In this document: positions 51,820 to 61,306 of the stretch, piece by piece
Numbering within the stretch: the first letter of the stretch is position 1
Layout: the number at the start of each line of letters is the position of its first letter
Source of the DNA: Pseudomonas viridiflava
GTDB lineage: Bacteria > Pseudomonadota > Gammaproteobacteria > Pseudomonadales > Pseudomonadaceae
NCBI RefSeq assembly: GCF_900590885.1
Contig: NZ_UUON01000051.1
Span: 124,001-188,000, forward strand
DNA: 64,000 nt
Direction: 5' to 3'
Translations under genes and position numbers: made by a program
The notes under the pieces: model-generated
What the model was told of the DNA's origin: nothing
Database searches by the model: none
The model's input: only the letters and a program-made list of their open reading frames with translations

Positions 51820-52791
51820 TCAGCTCAATATGGAGACCGTTCCCAAGTATTTCAAGGCGCGTGACAGATTGTCGCTGTCCAGGCTGTCCAACCAGTGCAA
51901 ATCGCTCCAGCTGCGCAACCAGGTGAACTGGCGTTTCGCCAATTGGCGCGTGGCAATGATGCCGCGCTCCTGCATTTCGGCTGACGTCAGCTTGCCTTCC
52001 AGATGATCCCAGACTTGGCGGTAGCCTACAGCACGTATCGAAGGCAACCCGGGATGCAGGTCACCTCTTGAACGCAGTGCTACGACCTCGTCGATAAACC
52101 CCTGTTCCAACATAATTGTGAATCTTTGTGCAATTCGTTCATGCAGCACCTGGCGATTTGCCGGAGCGATGGCCAGATTTGCCACAGTATAGGGCAATTG
52201 TGACTGTCCAGATGCGCCTGCGTCAGCACTTTGCGCAGTTTGTTTCAGCCGATGTTCAGTCATGGTCTGGCCACTTACACGCCAGACTTCCAGGGCTCGG
52301 GTGAGCCGCTGGGGGTCGTTGGGGTGAATTCGTGCGGCGGAGACCGGGTCCACGGCCGCCAACTGGTCGTGCAGGGCTTGCCAGCCAAGGCGTGCAGCCT
52401 CCTCCTCAAGCTCGGCGCGCACCTGGGCGTCGGCCGGCGGCATGTCCGCCAGGCCTTCCTGCAAAGCCTTGTAATAGAGCATCGTGCCGCCCACCAGCAG
52501 CGGAATATTGCCTCGCGCGGTGATCTCGGCCATGGCGGCCAGGGCATCGGTGCGGAAATCCGCCGCCGAATAGCTCTGCGAAGGGTCGATGATGTCGATC
52601 AGGCGATGCGGGTGCTCGGCCAGAACCTCTTTTGACGGTTTGGCCGTGCCGATGTCCATGTCCCGGTAAACCAGGGCAGAGTCCACACTGATCAGCTCGC
52701 ACGGCAACACTTTGGTCAGCTCGATGGCCAGGTCGGTCTTGCCGGCGGCCGTGGGGCCCATCAGGAAGATCGCGGGGGGCAAGGCACTCAT
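51820..52791 (-). CDS. miaA: tRNA dimethylallyltransferase MiaA
   Basis: Transfers dimethylallyl to A37 of tRNAs reading UNN codons. 323 residues with the P-loop FLMGPTAAGKTDLAI at residues ~9-23, DSALVYRDMDIGTAKP, and the conserved YKALQEGLADMP. The start ATG shares one base with the mutL stop. A longer frame to the right overlaps mutL and is not needed. Confidence 0.97.
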   Translation of the reverse strand: MSALPPAIFLMGPTAAGKTDLAIELTKVLPCELISVDSALVYRDMDIGTAKPSKEVLAEHPHRLIDIIDPSQSYSAADFRTDALAAMAEITARGNIPLLVGGTMLYYKALQEGLADMPPADAQVRAELEEEAARLGWQALHDQLAAVDPVSAARIHPNDPQRLTRALEVWRVSGQTMTEHRLKQTAQSADAGASGQSQLPYTVANLAIAPANRQVLHERIAQRFTIMLEQGFIDEVVALRSRGDLHPGLPSIRAVGYRQVWDHLEGKLTSAEMQERGIIATRQLAKRQFTWLRSWSDLHWLDSLDSDNLSRALKYLGTVSILS

Positions 52792-54707
52792 CAACGGCCG
52801 CGCAAGAACAGTTTGTCCAGATCGTCCAGGCCCATTTGGGTCCAGGTCGGCCGGCCATGGTTGCACTGGCCGCTGCGTTCGGTGTTTTCCATATCGCGCA
52901 GCAGGCCGTTCATTTCCGGCAAGGCCAGGCGGCGGTTGGCGCGGATCGCGCCGTGGCAGGCCATGGTGCCGAGCAATTCGTTGATATGCGCCTGGATGCG
53001 GTCACTGGTGCCGTATTCCATCAGGTCGGCCAGCACGTCAGCCACCAGCCGGTTGGCCTCGGCCTGCTTGAGCAGCGCGGGAATCTGGCGGATCGCCAGA
53101 GTTTCCGGGCCCAAACGTTGCAGCTCGAAGCCGAGCTTCTGGAACACGCTGTGGTGTTCTTCGGCGCAATCGGCCTCGCGCTGGCTCACGGCCAGGGATT
53201 CCGGCACCAGCAGCGGTTGGCCGCTGAGGCCTTCGCTGGCCATGGCGATTTTGAGGCGCTCGTACATGATCCGCTCATGGGCGGCGTGCATGTCCACCAG
53301 CACCAGGCCGTGGGCGTTTTCCGCGAGGATGTAGATACCCTTGAGTTGCGCCAGCGCGTAGCCCAACGGCGGAATATCACCACCGCCTTCCGGCAAGGCC
53401 ACGGCAGCGCCCGGCTCGGCGCCCGGCAGCGGCGCAAAAAACTCGCGATACGCCGCCTGGGCCTCAGCCACCGGCACCGCCGATTGCGGGCGCGGGGTGT
53501 ATTGATATTGATAACCCGCCCCCGCCCCGGAACCCGGCGCCGTGTAGGCAGGCTGCGGTTGCGGCGATTGCAGCAGGTTGCCCGCCAGGCTCATCTCGCC
53601 CTGGGGGCCGAACTCACCGGCCTCCGGGCCGCTGGGGCGGACCACTGCGGTCACAATCGGCGCCGATAGCTGGTCATCCGGGCGCACATCGCCCAGGGCG
53701 CGGTGCAAGGTGCCATAGAGGAAGTCATGCACCATGCGCCCGTCACGGAAGCGCACTTCGTGCTTGGTCGGGTGCACGTTGACGTCGACCACCGATGGGT
53801 CGACCTCGAAAAACAGCACAAACGTCGGGTGCCGCCCGTTGAACAGCACATCGCGGTAAGCCTGGCGCACCGCATGGGCCACCAGCTTGTCGCGGACCGC
53901 GCGGCCGTTCACGAAAAAGTACTGCAAGTCCGCCTGGCTACGGGAGAACGTCGGCAAGCCGACCCAGCCCCACAGGCGCAGGCCATTACGTTCAATTTCA
54001 ATCGGCAACGCCTGCTCCAGGAAACCCGCGCCGCAGATCGCCGACACCCGCCGAGCGCGCGCGGCGTCGTCATGGGCTTCGTGCAGGCTGAGGATGGTCT
54101 TGCCGTTATGGCGCAGGTGAAACGCCACATCGAAGCGCGCCAGCGCCAAGCGCTTTATGACTTCTTGCAGGTGATCGAATTCGGTTTTTTCGGCCTTGAG
54201 GAATTTGCGTCGCGCCGGGGTGTTGAAGAACAGGTCGCGCACTTCCACCGAAGTGCCCACCGGGTGCGCCGCCGGCTGGACGCGGGGCGCCATGTCGCGG
54301 CCTTCGGTTTCCACCTGCCAGGCTTGCTCGGCGCTGCGGGTGCGCGAGGTCAGGGTCAGGCGGGCCACGGAGCTGATCGAGGCCAGGGCCTCACCGCGAA
54401 AGCCCAGGCTCATTACCCGCTCCAGGTCTTCAAGGTCGCGGATCTTGCTGGTGGCGTGACGGGCCAGGGCCAGCGGCAGGTCATCCGAGGAGATGCCGCT
54501 GCCATCGTCGCGCACGCGCAGCAGCTTGACGCCGCCCTGCTCCACGTCGACATCGATGCGCTTGGCGCCTGAGTCGATGCTGTTTTCCAGCAACTCCTTG
54601 ATCACCGACGCCGGGCGCTCAACCACCTCGCCCGCGGCAATCTGGTTGGCAAGGCGCGGGCTGAGCAGTTCGATGCGCGAACCGCTGTTCAACAAGGATT
54701 CGCTCAT
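52791..54707 (-). CDS. mutL: DNA mismatch repair protein MutL
   Basis: Mismatch repair ATPase of 638 residues. The GHKL N-terminal domain has the Bergerat motifs (EVVERPASVIKELLENSIDSGA in parts, DDGSGI, LGFRGEALASI). A variable, Gln/Pro/Ala/Gly-rich linker covers ~360-440. The C-terminal dimerisation domain carries HAAHERIMYERL and CNHGRPTW near the end. Placed amiB-mutL-miaA-hfq as in other gammaproteobacteria. The start ATG shares one base with the amiB stop. Confidence 0.97.
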   Translation of the reverse strand: MSESLLNSGSRIELLSPRLANQIAAGEVVERPASVIKELLENSIDSGAKRIDVDVEQGGVKLLRVRDDGSGISSDDLPLALARHATSKIRDLEDLERVMSLGFRGEALASISSVARLTLTSRTRSAEQAWQVETEGRDMAPRVQPAAHPVGTSVEVRDLFFNTPARRKFLKAEKTEFDHLQEVIKRLALARFDVAFHLRHNGKTILSLHEAHDDAARARRVSAICGAGFLEQALPIEIERNGLRLWGWVGLPTFSRSQADLQYFFVNGRAVRDKLVAHAVRQAYRDVLFNGRHPTFVLFFEVDPSVVDVNVHPTKHEVRFRDGRMVHDFLYGTLHRALGDVRPDDQLSAPIVTAVVRPSGPEAGEFGPQGEMSLAGNLLQSPQPQPAYTAPGSGAGAGYQYQYTPRPQSAVPVAEAQAAYREFFAPLPGAEPGAAVALPEGGGDIPPLGYALAQLKGIYILAENAHGLVLVDMHAAHERIMYERLKIAMASEGLSGQPLLVPESLAVSQREADCAEEHHSVFQKLGFELQRLGPETLAIRQIPALLKQAEANRLVADVLADLMEYGTSDRIQAHINELLGTMACHGAIRANRRLALPEMNGLLRDMENTERSGQCNHGRPTWTQMGLDDLDKLFLRGR

Positions 54708-56140
54708 TACTGCGCCGCCAATTCAGTGCCAGGGATGGTCAGCATCTGACCGACCTTCAATTCATCGGATTTCAGGTTGTTGGCGCTGCGCAACGTGGCC
54801 GGTGACACCTGGAAGCGCACGGCCAGCATGGCCAGGGTGTCGCCGGGCTGCACACGATGGTCGCGCGGGCCTTGGGCGATCTTGCCGGAGTCGCGCAGCC
54901 AGGCGATGTAGGTGCCCGGTGGCGGATTCTGCTGGAAGAACTGGCGCACACCGGCGCTGATCGAGCGCGCCAGGGCCTGCTGGTGGCTGGCGCTGGCCAG
55001 TTTCGAGGCTTCGTTGGAGTTGGAGATAAACCCGGTTTCCACCAGGATCGACGGAATATCCGGCGACTTCAACACCATGAACCCGGCCTGCTCCACCCGT
55101 TGCTTGTGCAAGGACGTGACGCGGCCGATATTGCTCAGGACTTTCTGGCCGACGTTCAGGCTGGAGGTCAGCGAGGCGGTCATCGACAGGTCGAGCAGCA
55201 CGCCGGCGAGCATCTTGTCCTTGTCATCCAGCGACACGTTGCCGGCGCCACCGATCAAGTCGGAACGGTTTTCGCTGTCGGCCAGCCAACGGGCGGTCTC
55301 GGACGTAGCGCCGCGATCCGACAGGGCAAACACCGATGCACCGAAGGCTGCAGCCGAAGGCGCGGCGTCGGCGTGGATCGACACGAACAGGTCAGCGCCC
55401 TTCTTGCGGGCGATTTCGGTACGGCCGCGCAACGGGATGAAATAGTCGCCGGTACGGGTCAGCTCGGCGCGGTAGCCTTTCATGCCGTTGATCTGGCGTT
55501 GCAGCTCGCGGGCGATGGCCAGCACCACGTCCTTCTCATGCTGGCCGCGCGAGCCGGAGGCGCCCGGGTCTTCACCGCCGTGGCCGGCGTCGATCACGAC
55601 GATGATGTCGCGTTTGCCAGCCGGGGCAGGTGGTGGCGGCGGCAGCTTGACCTGTGGTTGCGTCGGGTTGACCGGCACGGCCGGCACCGTGGCCACGCTT
55701 GGGGTCGGCGCTGGCGGCGGCGCGGCATCGGCGGCGTTGTCGAACAGGTCGACCACCAGCCGGTTGCCGTATTGGGCATTCGGCGCCAGGGAGAAGCTTT
55801 TGGGGGTCACGACTTTTTTCAGGTCGATGACCACGCGCAGGTCGGTCGGCGTGCGCTGGGCAGAGCGCATGGCAGTAATTGGTGTATTGGCGGTGGAAAC
55901 TTTCAGCGGCGCGGCCAGGGTCGCACCGTTGATGTCGATCACCAGGCGATCCGGCGACGTGAGGGTAAAGACGCTGTGCTGGACCGGGCCAGACAGGTCG
56001 AACACCAGTCGCGTGTTATCCGGCGCTCGCCACAGGCGAACACTTTTCACCTGTGAAGCAGCCAGAGCATTGACAGTCATTGCCGCAAGCAACACCCCTA
56101 CGACACTAACCAACGCGCGAAAGCGCATACCTAACCCCAT
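54707..56140 (-). CDS. amiB: N-acetylmuramoyl-L-alanine amidase (AmiB type) with AMIN and LysM domains
   Basis: Periplasmic murein amidase for daughter-cell separation, 477 residues. Signal peptide (RFRALVSVVGVLLAAMTVNALA), AMIN domain (~30-140), a Pro-rich linker, the zinc amidase_3 catalytic domain (VVIDAGHGGEDPGASG; SIHADA; ILVETGFISN) and a C-terminal LysM (HRVQPGDTLAMLAVRF). Two starts are possible, at 56140 (MGLG) or 56128 (MRFRA). It follows tsaE by three bases. Confidence 0.93.
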   Translation of the reverse strand: MGLGMRFRALVSVVGVLLAAMTVNALAASQVKSVRLWRAPDNTRLVFDLSGPVQHSVFTLTSPDRLVIDINGATLAAPLKVSTANTPITAMRSAQRTPTDLRVVIDLKKVVTPKSFSLAPNAQYGNRLVVDLFDNAADAAPPPAPTPSVATVPAVPVNPTQPQVKLPPPPPAPAGKRDIIVVIDAGHGGEDPGASGSRGQHEKDVVLAIARELQRQINGMKGYRAELTRTGDYFIPLRGRTEIARKKGADLFVSIHADAAPSAAAFGASVFALSDRGATSETARWLADSENRSDLIGGAGNVSLDDKDKMLAGVLLDLSMTASLTSSLNVGQKVLSNIGRVTSLHKQRVEQAGFMVLKSPDIPSILVETGFISNSNEASKLASASHQQALARSISAGVRQFFQQNPPPGTYIAWLRDSGKIAQGPRDHRVQPGDTLAMLAVRFQVSPATLRSANNLKSDELKVGQMLTIPGTELAAQ

Positions 56141-56143
56141 CTA

Positions 56144-56614
56144 TTATTTGAATTCCAATGCCAAAGCGGCGCACCACGACTGGCCGCGCGCGCTCTGGGG
56201 CAACAACTTCAGCTGACGTCCATGCTCATGCGGCGTAATGGTAATGGTCAGGTCCGGCTTTGGCAAAAAGCCTGTGCCTTTATCTGGCCACTCGATCAGA
56301 CACAGCGCGTCTTCGTCGAAGTAATCACGGATGCCCATGTACTCCAGCTCTTCGGGGTCCACCAGGCGGTAGAGGTCGAAGTGAAACGCGCGAATCGCGC
56401 CGATCTCGTAGGGTTCGACCAGTGTGAACGTAGGGCTTTTTACCGCCCCCGTATGGCCCAGGCCGCGAATAATCCCACGGGACAAGGTGGTCTTGCCCGC
56501 CCCAAGGTCGCCTTCAAGAAAAATCAGCCCCGCCCCGCCCGTCACCTGGGCAATGCGCTGACCAAACGCCACCATGGTGTCTTCATCGGCCAGGAAAAGA
56601 ATTACTTCAGGCAC
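56144..56614 (-). CDS. tsaE: tRNA threonylcarbamoyladenosine biosynthesis ATPase TsaE
   Basis: P-loop ATPase of 156 residues acting with TsaB and TsaD to make t6A37 in tRNA. Walker A is EGDLGAGKTTLSRG. PTFTLVEPY, HFDLYRLVDPEELEYMG and CLIEWPDKG are family motifs. The GTG at 56614 is chosen because GGAGGAGC precedes it and the length then fits. It overlaps the end of nnrD by 13 bases. Confidence 0.95.
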   Translation of the reverse strand: MPEVILFLADEDTMVAFGQRIAQVTGGAGLIFLEGDLGAGKTTLSRGIIRGLGHTGAVKSPTFTLVEPYEIGAIRAFHFDLYRLVDPEELEYMGIRDYFDEDALCLIEWPDKGTGFLPKPDLTITITPHEHGRQLKLLPQSARGQSWCAALALEFK

Positions 56615-57462
56615 GGCGACTGCTCCTCCAGCAATTGACGAATGGCGGGTATCAGGTCGCTGGCCGCCAGCCCGCGACCAAAGGTGCCTTGGCGATCCCC
56701 GGCGGTGGCGTGCAGCCACACGGCCAGGCAGCTTGCCTCAAAGGCCGGCATGCCCTGGGCCAGCAACGCGCCCACCAGGCCGGCCAGCACGTCCCCCAGA
56801 CCCGCCGTGGCCATGGCCGGGTGGCCCTGGTCGCAGCGTGAAACACGCCCGTCCGGGCTGGCAATCAAACTGCCAGCACCCTTGAGGATAGCCACTGCAT
56901 TGAATCTGTGACTCAACGCGCGCGCCGCCTTAAGACGATCGGCCTGAACCTCGGCTGTCGAAATCCCCAGCAAGCGAGCGGCCTCACCCGGATGCGGAGT
57001 GATCACACAGTTGGCCGGCAGGCTCACATTGCCTGTGGCCAGCTGGTTCAGGGCGTCTGCGTCCCAGACCTGCGGCTGCTTGGCGTTGGCGGCAACCGAT
57101 AGCAGGCTCTTGCCCCAGGCGGCATCGCCCAGGCCCGGGCCGATCACGATCACCGAGATTTTTTCCAGCAAGCCCATCAATTGGTTGGCCGAACTCACAC
57201 CGACCGTCATGACTTCCGGCAAACGCGCCAACGCGGCGGGCACGTGCTCGGGCCGGGTCGCCAGGGACACCATGCCCGCGCCACTGCGCAAGGCACTTTC
57301 CGCGCTGAGCAGCGCAGCGCCGCCATAGCCGCGGTCGCCGCCGATCACCAGCAGGTGGCCGAACTGGCCTTTATGGGCATCCGGGGAACGCGCAGCCAGT
57401 TGCGGCAAATGGCCGTGCAACAGGGGCTGAACGTCGGTTATTTCGTGTTTTGTCTGCGGCAT
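56602..57462 (-). CDS. nnrD: ADP-dependent NAD(P)H-hydrate dehydratase
   Basis: Ribokinase-fold repair enzyme that dehydrates damaged NADHX/NADPHX. At 286 residues it has only the dehydratase (YjeF C-terminal) part. The epimerase half (NnrE) found fused in E. coli is absent. Motifs seen are KGQFGHLLVIGGDRGYGGAA, IGPGLGDAAWG, WDADALNQLA, ITPHPGEAARLL and the anion hole TAGLGDVLAGLVGALLA. Divergent from queG with 63 bases between. Confidence 0.94.
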   Translation of the reverse strand: MPQTKHEITDVQPLLHGHLPQLAARSPDAHKGQFGHLLVIGGDRGYGGAALLSAESALRSGAGMVSLATRPEHVPAALARLPEVMTVGVSSANQLMGLLEKISVIVIGPGLGDAAWGKSLLSVAANAKQPQVWDADALNQLATGNVSLPANCVITPHPGEAARLLGISTAEVQADRLKAARALSHRFNAVAILKGAGSLIASPDGRVSRCDQGHPAMATAGLGDVLAGLVGALLAQGMPAFEASCLAVWLHATAGDRQGTFGRGLAASDLIPAIRQLLEEQSPCLK

Positions 57463-57525
57463 GCGTCTTCAAGCTCCGATGTCTGGCAGAATTATACGCA
57501 TCTAACCTGTGGTTTCCCGTGTCTC

Positions 57526-58590
57526 ATGCCCGCTATTACCTCCGATCTGCCCGCCCTCGCCCAATCGATCAAAGACTGGGGCCGCGAGCTGGGCTTTCAA
57601 CAAGTCGGCATCAGCGGCCTGGACCTGGCCGAGCATGAGCAGCACCTGCAACGCTGGCTCGACGCGGGCTACCACGGCGAGATGGAATACATGGGCGCCC
57701 ACGGCAGCAAACGCTCGCACCCCGACGAACTGGTGCCGGGCACTTTGCGCGTGGTCTCGCTGCGCATGGATTATCTGCCAGGCGACACCCAAATGGCGCA
57801 ACTGCTGGCCAAGCCGGAAAAAGCCTACATCTCGCGCTACGCCCTCGGCCGTGACTACCACAAGCTGATTCGCAAGCGCGTGCAGCAACTGGCAGACCGC
57901 ATCCAGGCGCAGATTGGGCCGTTTGGCTTTCGCGCGTTTGTCGACAGTGCGCCAGTGCTGGAAAAAGCCATCGCAGAAAAAGCCGGCCTCGGCTGGATCG
58001 GCAAAAACACCCTGGTCCTTAACCGCAAGGCCGGCAGCTATTTCTTTCTGAGCGAACTGTTTGTCGATTTGCCACTGCCGATCGACCCGCCCCACAGCAC
58101 CGAGCACTGCGGCCGCTGCACCGCCTGCCTGGATATCTGCCCCACCAATGCCTTCGTCGGACCCTACGTGCTGGACGCGCGACGCTGTATTTCGTACCTG
58201 ACCATCGAACTCAAAAGCGCGATCCCGGAAGACCTGCGCCCATTGATCGGCAACCGCGTGTTCGGCTGCGATGACTGTCAGATCGTTTGCCCGTGGAATC
58301 GTTTCGCGCGCCCTACCGCCGAAGGCGACTTCAAGCCACGGCATAACCTGGATAACGCCGAGCTGGCCGAGCTGTTTATGTGGGACGAGGATAAATTCCT
58401 CAGCAGCACCGAAGGCTCGCCGCTACGCCGCGCCGGGTATGAACGCTGGCTGCGCAACCTGGCCGTGGGCCTGGGCAATGCGCCATCGAGCATTCCGGTG
58501 CTGGAAGCCTTGAAAGCGCGCCGGGACTACCCGTCGGAGCTGGTGCGCGAGCACGTGGAATGGGCGCTGAACCAGCACGCCACGCGCTAG
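57526..58590 (+). CDS. queG: Epoxyqueuosine reductase QueG
   Basis: Cobalamin- and iron-sulfur-dependent enzyme for the last step of queuosine synthesis in tRNA. 354 residues. The N-terminal cobalamin-binding part is followed by two [4Fe-4S] motifs, CGRCTACLDICPTNAF near residue 195 and CDDCQIVCPWN near 245, then a HEAT-like C-terminus. The start at 57526 (MPAITSDLPALAQ) has no good binding site, so weak or leaderless initiation is likely. The stop overlaps the stop of the converging TRIC gene (shared CTAG). Confidence 0.95.
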   Translation: MPAITSDLPALAQSIKDWGRELGFQQVGISGLDLAEHEQHLQRWLDAGYHGEMEYMGAHGSKRSHPDELVPGTLRVVSLRMDYLPGDTQMAQLLAKPEKAYISRYALGRDYHKLIRKRVQQLADRIQAQIGPFGFRAFVDSAPVLEKAIAEKAGLGWIGKNTLVLNRKAGSYFFLSELFVDLPLPIDPPHSTEHCGRCTACLDICPTNAFVGPYVLDARRCISYLTIELKSAIPEDLRPLIGNRVFGCDDCQIVCPWNRFARPTAEGDFKPRHNLDNAELAELFMWDEDKFLSSTEGSPLRRAGYERWLRNLAVGLGNAPSSIPVLEALKARRDYPSELVREHVEWALNQHATR

Positions 58591-59201
58591 TGCACGTCAT
58601 CGTTGTAGACGAACTTGGGCATTTCCCAGTGAAAACGGATCGCCAGCAGGCGCAATAGAAAGCCGCTGAACAGGGTCAGCAGGATCGCTTGCTCGCTGGG
58701 CAATTGCAGGTACAGGCAGAGCATGTAGAACCACGCGGCCAGGAACGACACGCTGGCGTATAGCTCGCGGCGGAAGATCAGCGGGATATCGTTGCAGAAG
58801 ATGTCCCGGAGGATGCCACCGAACACGCCGGTGATCACCCCACTGACCGAAGCCACCAGCATGCCATGGCCCATTTCCAGAGCGGTCATGCAGCCGATCA
58901 GGGTGAAGGCCACCAAGCCCAAGGCGTCCAGTGCAAGGAACAGCGAGCGCAGGCGGCGCATCAGCGGTGCGATAAAGATCGTCACCAGTGCAGCGATGGA
59001 GGTCAGCACAAGGTATTCCGGGTGCTTGACCCAAGTGAGCGGGTAATGGCCCAACAGCACATCACGCACCGAACCGCCGCCCAGTGCCGTGACACACGCG
59101 ATCAGCACCACGCCAAACCAGTCCATGCCGCGTCGACCGGCGGACAACGCACCGGTCATGGCTTCGGCGGTGATGGCGATGAGGTAGAGCATCAGCAGCA
59201 T
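58587..59201 (-). CDS. Trimeric intracellular cation (TRIC) channel family protein
   Basis: A 204-residue inner-membrane protein with seven helices in two similar halves. Each half has the signature Gly-Gly motif: ALGGGSVRDVLLG near residue 42 and VFGGILRDIFCNDIP near residue 128 (UPF0126/YadS). Bacterial TRIC proteins form homotrimeric K+ permeable channels. The physiological role in Pseudomonas is unclear. It is alone in its transcript, converging with queG. Confidence 0.9.
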   Translation of the reverse strand: MLLMLYLIAITAEAMTGALSAGRRGMDWFGVVLIACVTALGGGSVRDVLLGHYPLTWVKHPEYLVLTSIAALVTIFIAPLMRRLRSLFLALDALGLVAFTLIGCMTALEMGHGMLVASVSGVITGVFGGILRDIFCNDIPLIFRRELYASVSFLAAWFYMLCLYLQLPSEQAILLTLFSGFLLRLLAIRFHWEMPKFVYNDDVH

Positions 59202-59290
59202 GAGGGCGATCCTTGCAATGAGGCCGGCAGTCTAATCATTTGCTGATGGCACCAAAAGGGGGCGCCTGGCGATAAAACTCGTCGCCGGCC

Positions 59291-59315
59291 TTCGGGGGCA
59301 AGCCCCCTCCCGCAC
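59291..59315. repeat. Degenerate REP half
   Basis: TTCGGGGGCAAGCCCCCTCC then CGCAC: one REP arm with changes, without a facing partner, between the TRIC gene promoter side and the orn stop. Confidence 0.65.
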
Positions 59316-59338
59316 TGGATCGCGATGGCGCCAGATCC

Positions 59339-59881
59339 TCACGCCTTGATGAAATGCTTGCGGTAATGCTGCAGCTCGGCGATCGACTCGCGAATATCGT
59401 CCAGCGCCAGGTGAGTGCTGCCTTTATGGAAGCTGTCTTTGACTTCCGGCGCCCAACGGGCGGCCAGCTCTTTGAGCGTGGACACGTCGAGGTTACGGTA
59501 GTGGAAGTAGCTTTCCAGCCCCTTCATGTGGGTATAGAGGAAGCGACGGTCCTGGCAGATGCTGTTGCCGCAGATCGGCGACTTGCCCTTGGGCACCCAC
59601 TTTTCCAGGAAGGCGATGGTTTCGGCCTCGGCCTCGGCCATGCTGATGCGGCTGTCGCGCACGCGCTGGGTCAGGCCGGAGTTGCCGTGGGTGCGGGTAT
59701 TCCACTCGTCCATGGTGGCGAGCACGGCGTCGCTGTGATGGATGGCGATCACCGGACCTTCGGCCAAGGTGTTGAGGTTGCTGTCGGTGACAATCGTGGC
59801 CATCTCGATGATGACGTCGGTGTCGGGGTTCAGACCGGTCATTTCCAGATCGATCCAAATCAGGTTCTGTGGGTTTTGCAT
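59339..59881 (-). CDS. orn: Oligoribonuclease
   Basis: DEDD-family 3'-5' exonuclease that finishes RNA decay by cutting dinucleotides, including pGpG from c-di-GMP turnover in Pseudomonas. 180 residues beginning MQNPQNLIWIDLEMTGLNPD, with the acidic residues in IDLEMTG and the C-terminal HLALDDIRESIAEL. The ATG at 59881 gives this standard start. It is divergent from rsgA. Confidence 0.98.
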   Translation of the reverse strand: MQNPQNLIWIDLEMTGLNPDTDVIIEMATIVTDSNLNTLAEGPVIAIHHSDAVLATMDEWNTRTHGNSGLTQRVRDSRISMAEAEAETIAFLEKWVPKGKSPICGNSICQDRRFLYTHMKGLESYFHYRNLDVSTLKELAARWAPEVKDSFHKGSTHLALDDIRESIAELQHYRKHFIKA

Positions 59882-59989
59882 GGCTTGATTCTCTTGGCAC
59901 CTTGGCGTAGCTGCGCAGTTTAGCAGGCGGGGCCGTGCTAGACTCGCGACCGTTTTACCCAACCTTTGCATTATCGACACGGAACACCA

Positions 59990-61021
59990 ATGGCCAAACG
60001 CCAGCTCAATCGTCGCCAAAACTGGCGCATCGAAAAGATTCAAGGCGAACGCGCCGCACGCGCCGCCAAACGTGAATCCTCCGCCGTGGAAGCGCTCGAG
60101 GGCGGCGACCTGGGCCCCGAGCAAACGGGCCTGGTGATCGCGCACTTTGGTGTGCAGGTCGAAGTCGAGGCGCTCGAAGGCGAACTCGCAGGCTCGGTGT
60201 TCCGCTGCCACTTGCGCGCCAACCTGCCTGCGCTGGTGACCGGCGACCAGGTCGTCTGGCGCGCCGGCAACCAGGGTATCGGCGTCATCGTCGCCCAGTT
60301 GCCGCGCACCACCGAACTGCGCCGCCCGGACAGCCGTGGCCAGCTCAAGCCGGTGGCGGCCAACGTCGACATGATCGTGATCGTGTTCGCGCCGCTGCCC
60401 GAGCCCCACGCCAACCTGATCGACCGCTACCTGGTCGCAGCCGAGCACGCCGGCATTCGCCCGCTGTTGCTGCTGAACAAATTCGATTTGATCGACGAAC
60501 AGAACGCCCCGGCGCTCAATGCGTTGCTGGCGGTCTACCGCACCCTGGGTTACCCGGTGCTGGAAGTTTCGGCGCATCACGGCAACGGCATGGAACAGCT
60601 GCAACAGCAACTGGACGGGCGCATCAGCGTGTTTGTCGGTCAGTCCGGCGTGGGTAAATCCTCGCTGGTCAACAGCCTGCTGCCGGAAGTCGACACCCGT
60701 GTCGGCCCGCTGTCGGAGCTTTCCGGCCAGGGCACCCACACCACCACCACCGCGCGGCTGTTCCACTTCCCGGGCGGCGGTGAGCTGATCGACTCCCCGG
60801 GCATCCGTGAATTCGGCTTGGGCCACGTCAGCCGCAGCGATGTGGAAGCGGGCTTTATCGAATTCAACGACCTGATCGGCACCTGCCGCTTCCGCGACTG
60901 CAAACACGACCGCGAACCGGGCTGTGCGTTGCTCAAGGCGCTGGAAGACGGCCGTGTTCAGCAGCAGCGGATGAACAGCTATCGCTCGATTATTGCGAGC
61001 TTGCCCGAGAGCAGTTATTGA
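59990..61021 (+). CDS. rsgA: Ribosome small subunit-dependent GTPase RsgA
   Basis: Circularly permuted GTPase for late 30S maturation, 343 residues. The basic N-terminus (MAKRQLNRRQNWRIEK) is followed by an OB-fold, then the G motifs in permuted order: NKFDLID (G4) before GQSGVGKSSLVN (G1) and DSPGIREFGL (G3). A C-terminal zinc site CRFRDCKHDREPGC completes it. GGAACACCA precedes the ATG. Confidence 0.97.
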   Translation: MAKRQLNRRQNWRIEKIQGERAARAAKRESSAVEALEGGDLGPEQTGLVIAHFGVQVEVEALEGELAGSVFRCHLRANLPALVTGDQVVWRAGNQGIGVIVAQLPRTTELRRPDSRGQLKPVAANVDMIVIVFAPLPEPHANLIDRYLVAAEHAGIRPLLLLNKFDLIDEQNAPALNALLAVYRTLGYPVLEVSAHHGNGMEQLQQQLDGRISVFVGQSGVGKSSLVNSLLPEVDTRVGPLSELSGQGTHTTTTARLFHFPGGGELIDSPGIREFGLGHVSRSDVEAGFIEFNDLIGTCRFRDCKHDREPGCALLKALEDGRVQQQRMNSYRSIIASLPESSY

Positions 61022-61135
61022 GAGGCCATTTCTTGATACACATAAATGGCCGCGCAAAGCGCCCTAGTCCATTGATTTAACGGGCGCTGGCATCAAGACT
61101 TCGACTCAACTGGTGGCTTATCCACGCAAGCCAGC

Positions 61136-61164
61136 TTGAATTCGAAATTCCTGATGCCCATAAT
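61136..61164 (+). promoter_or_regulatory. Sigma-70 promoter of the structured RNA upstream of pemK
   Basis: TTGAAT (61136-61141), 17 bases, CATAAT (61159-61164). Four and five matches to the consensus hexamers at ideal spacing. Start site expected near 61171. Confidence 0.55.
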
Positions 61165-61170
61165 CGCTCC

Positions 61171-61291
61171 GTCACCAGCGCAAGCTGGCAGGAGTCTGGA
61201 TCCTTTTCGGGGTTGATCCAGCGGCGCAGAAGGGGCGAAGCAAGCTCCACTGCGCGTCGAATGAAGCCGCCTTCAGGCGGCTTTGCTTTTT
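61171..61291 (+). ncRNA. Candidate structured small RNA or toxin leader with terminator
   Basis: About 120 bases with four successive hairpins: CCAGC-GCAA-GCTGG (61175-61188, a GNRA tetraloop), CTGGATC/GATCCAG (61196-61221), GCGCAG/CTGCGC (61224-61255) and the intrinsic terminator AAGCCGCC-TTCA-GGCGGCTT with TGCTTTTT (61264-61291). It is preceded by its own promoter and ends 15 bases before the PemK-like gene. Two more inverted repeats (GGCCATTT/AAATGGCC and AGCGCCC/GGGCGCT) lie between it and rsgA and probably form the rsgA 3' end. No Rfam family is recognised. Confidence 0.55.
61264..61291 (+). terminator. Rho-independent terminator between the structured RNA and pemK
   Basis: Eight-base perfect stem (AAGCCGCC / GGCGGCTT), TTCA loop, then TGCTTTTT. 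Read-through would be needed to express the toxin-like gene from the upstream promoter. Confidence 0.85.
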
Positions 61292-61306
61292 GTGGGGAAT
61301 TAACAT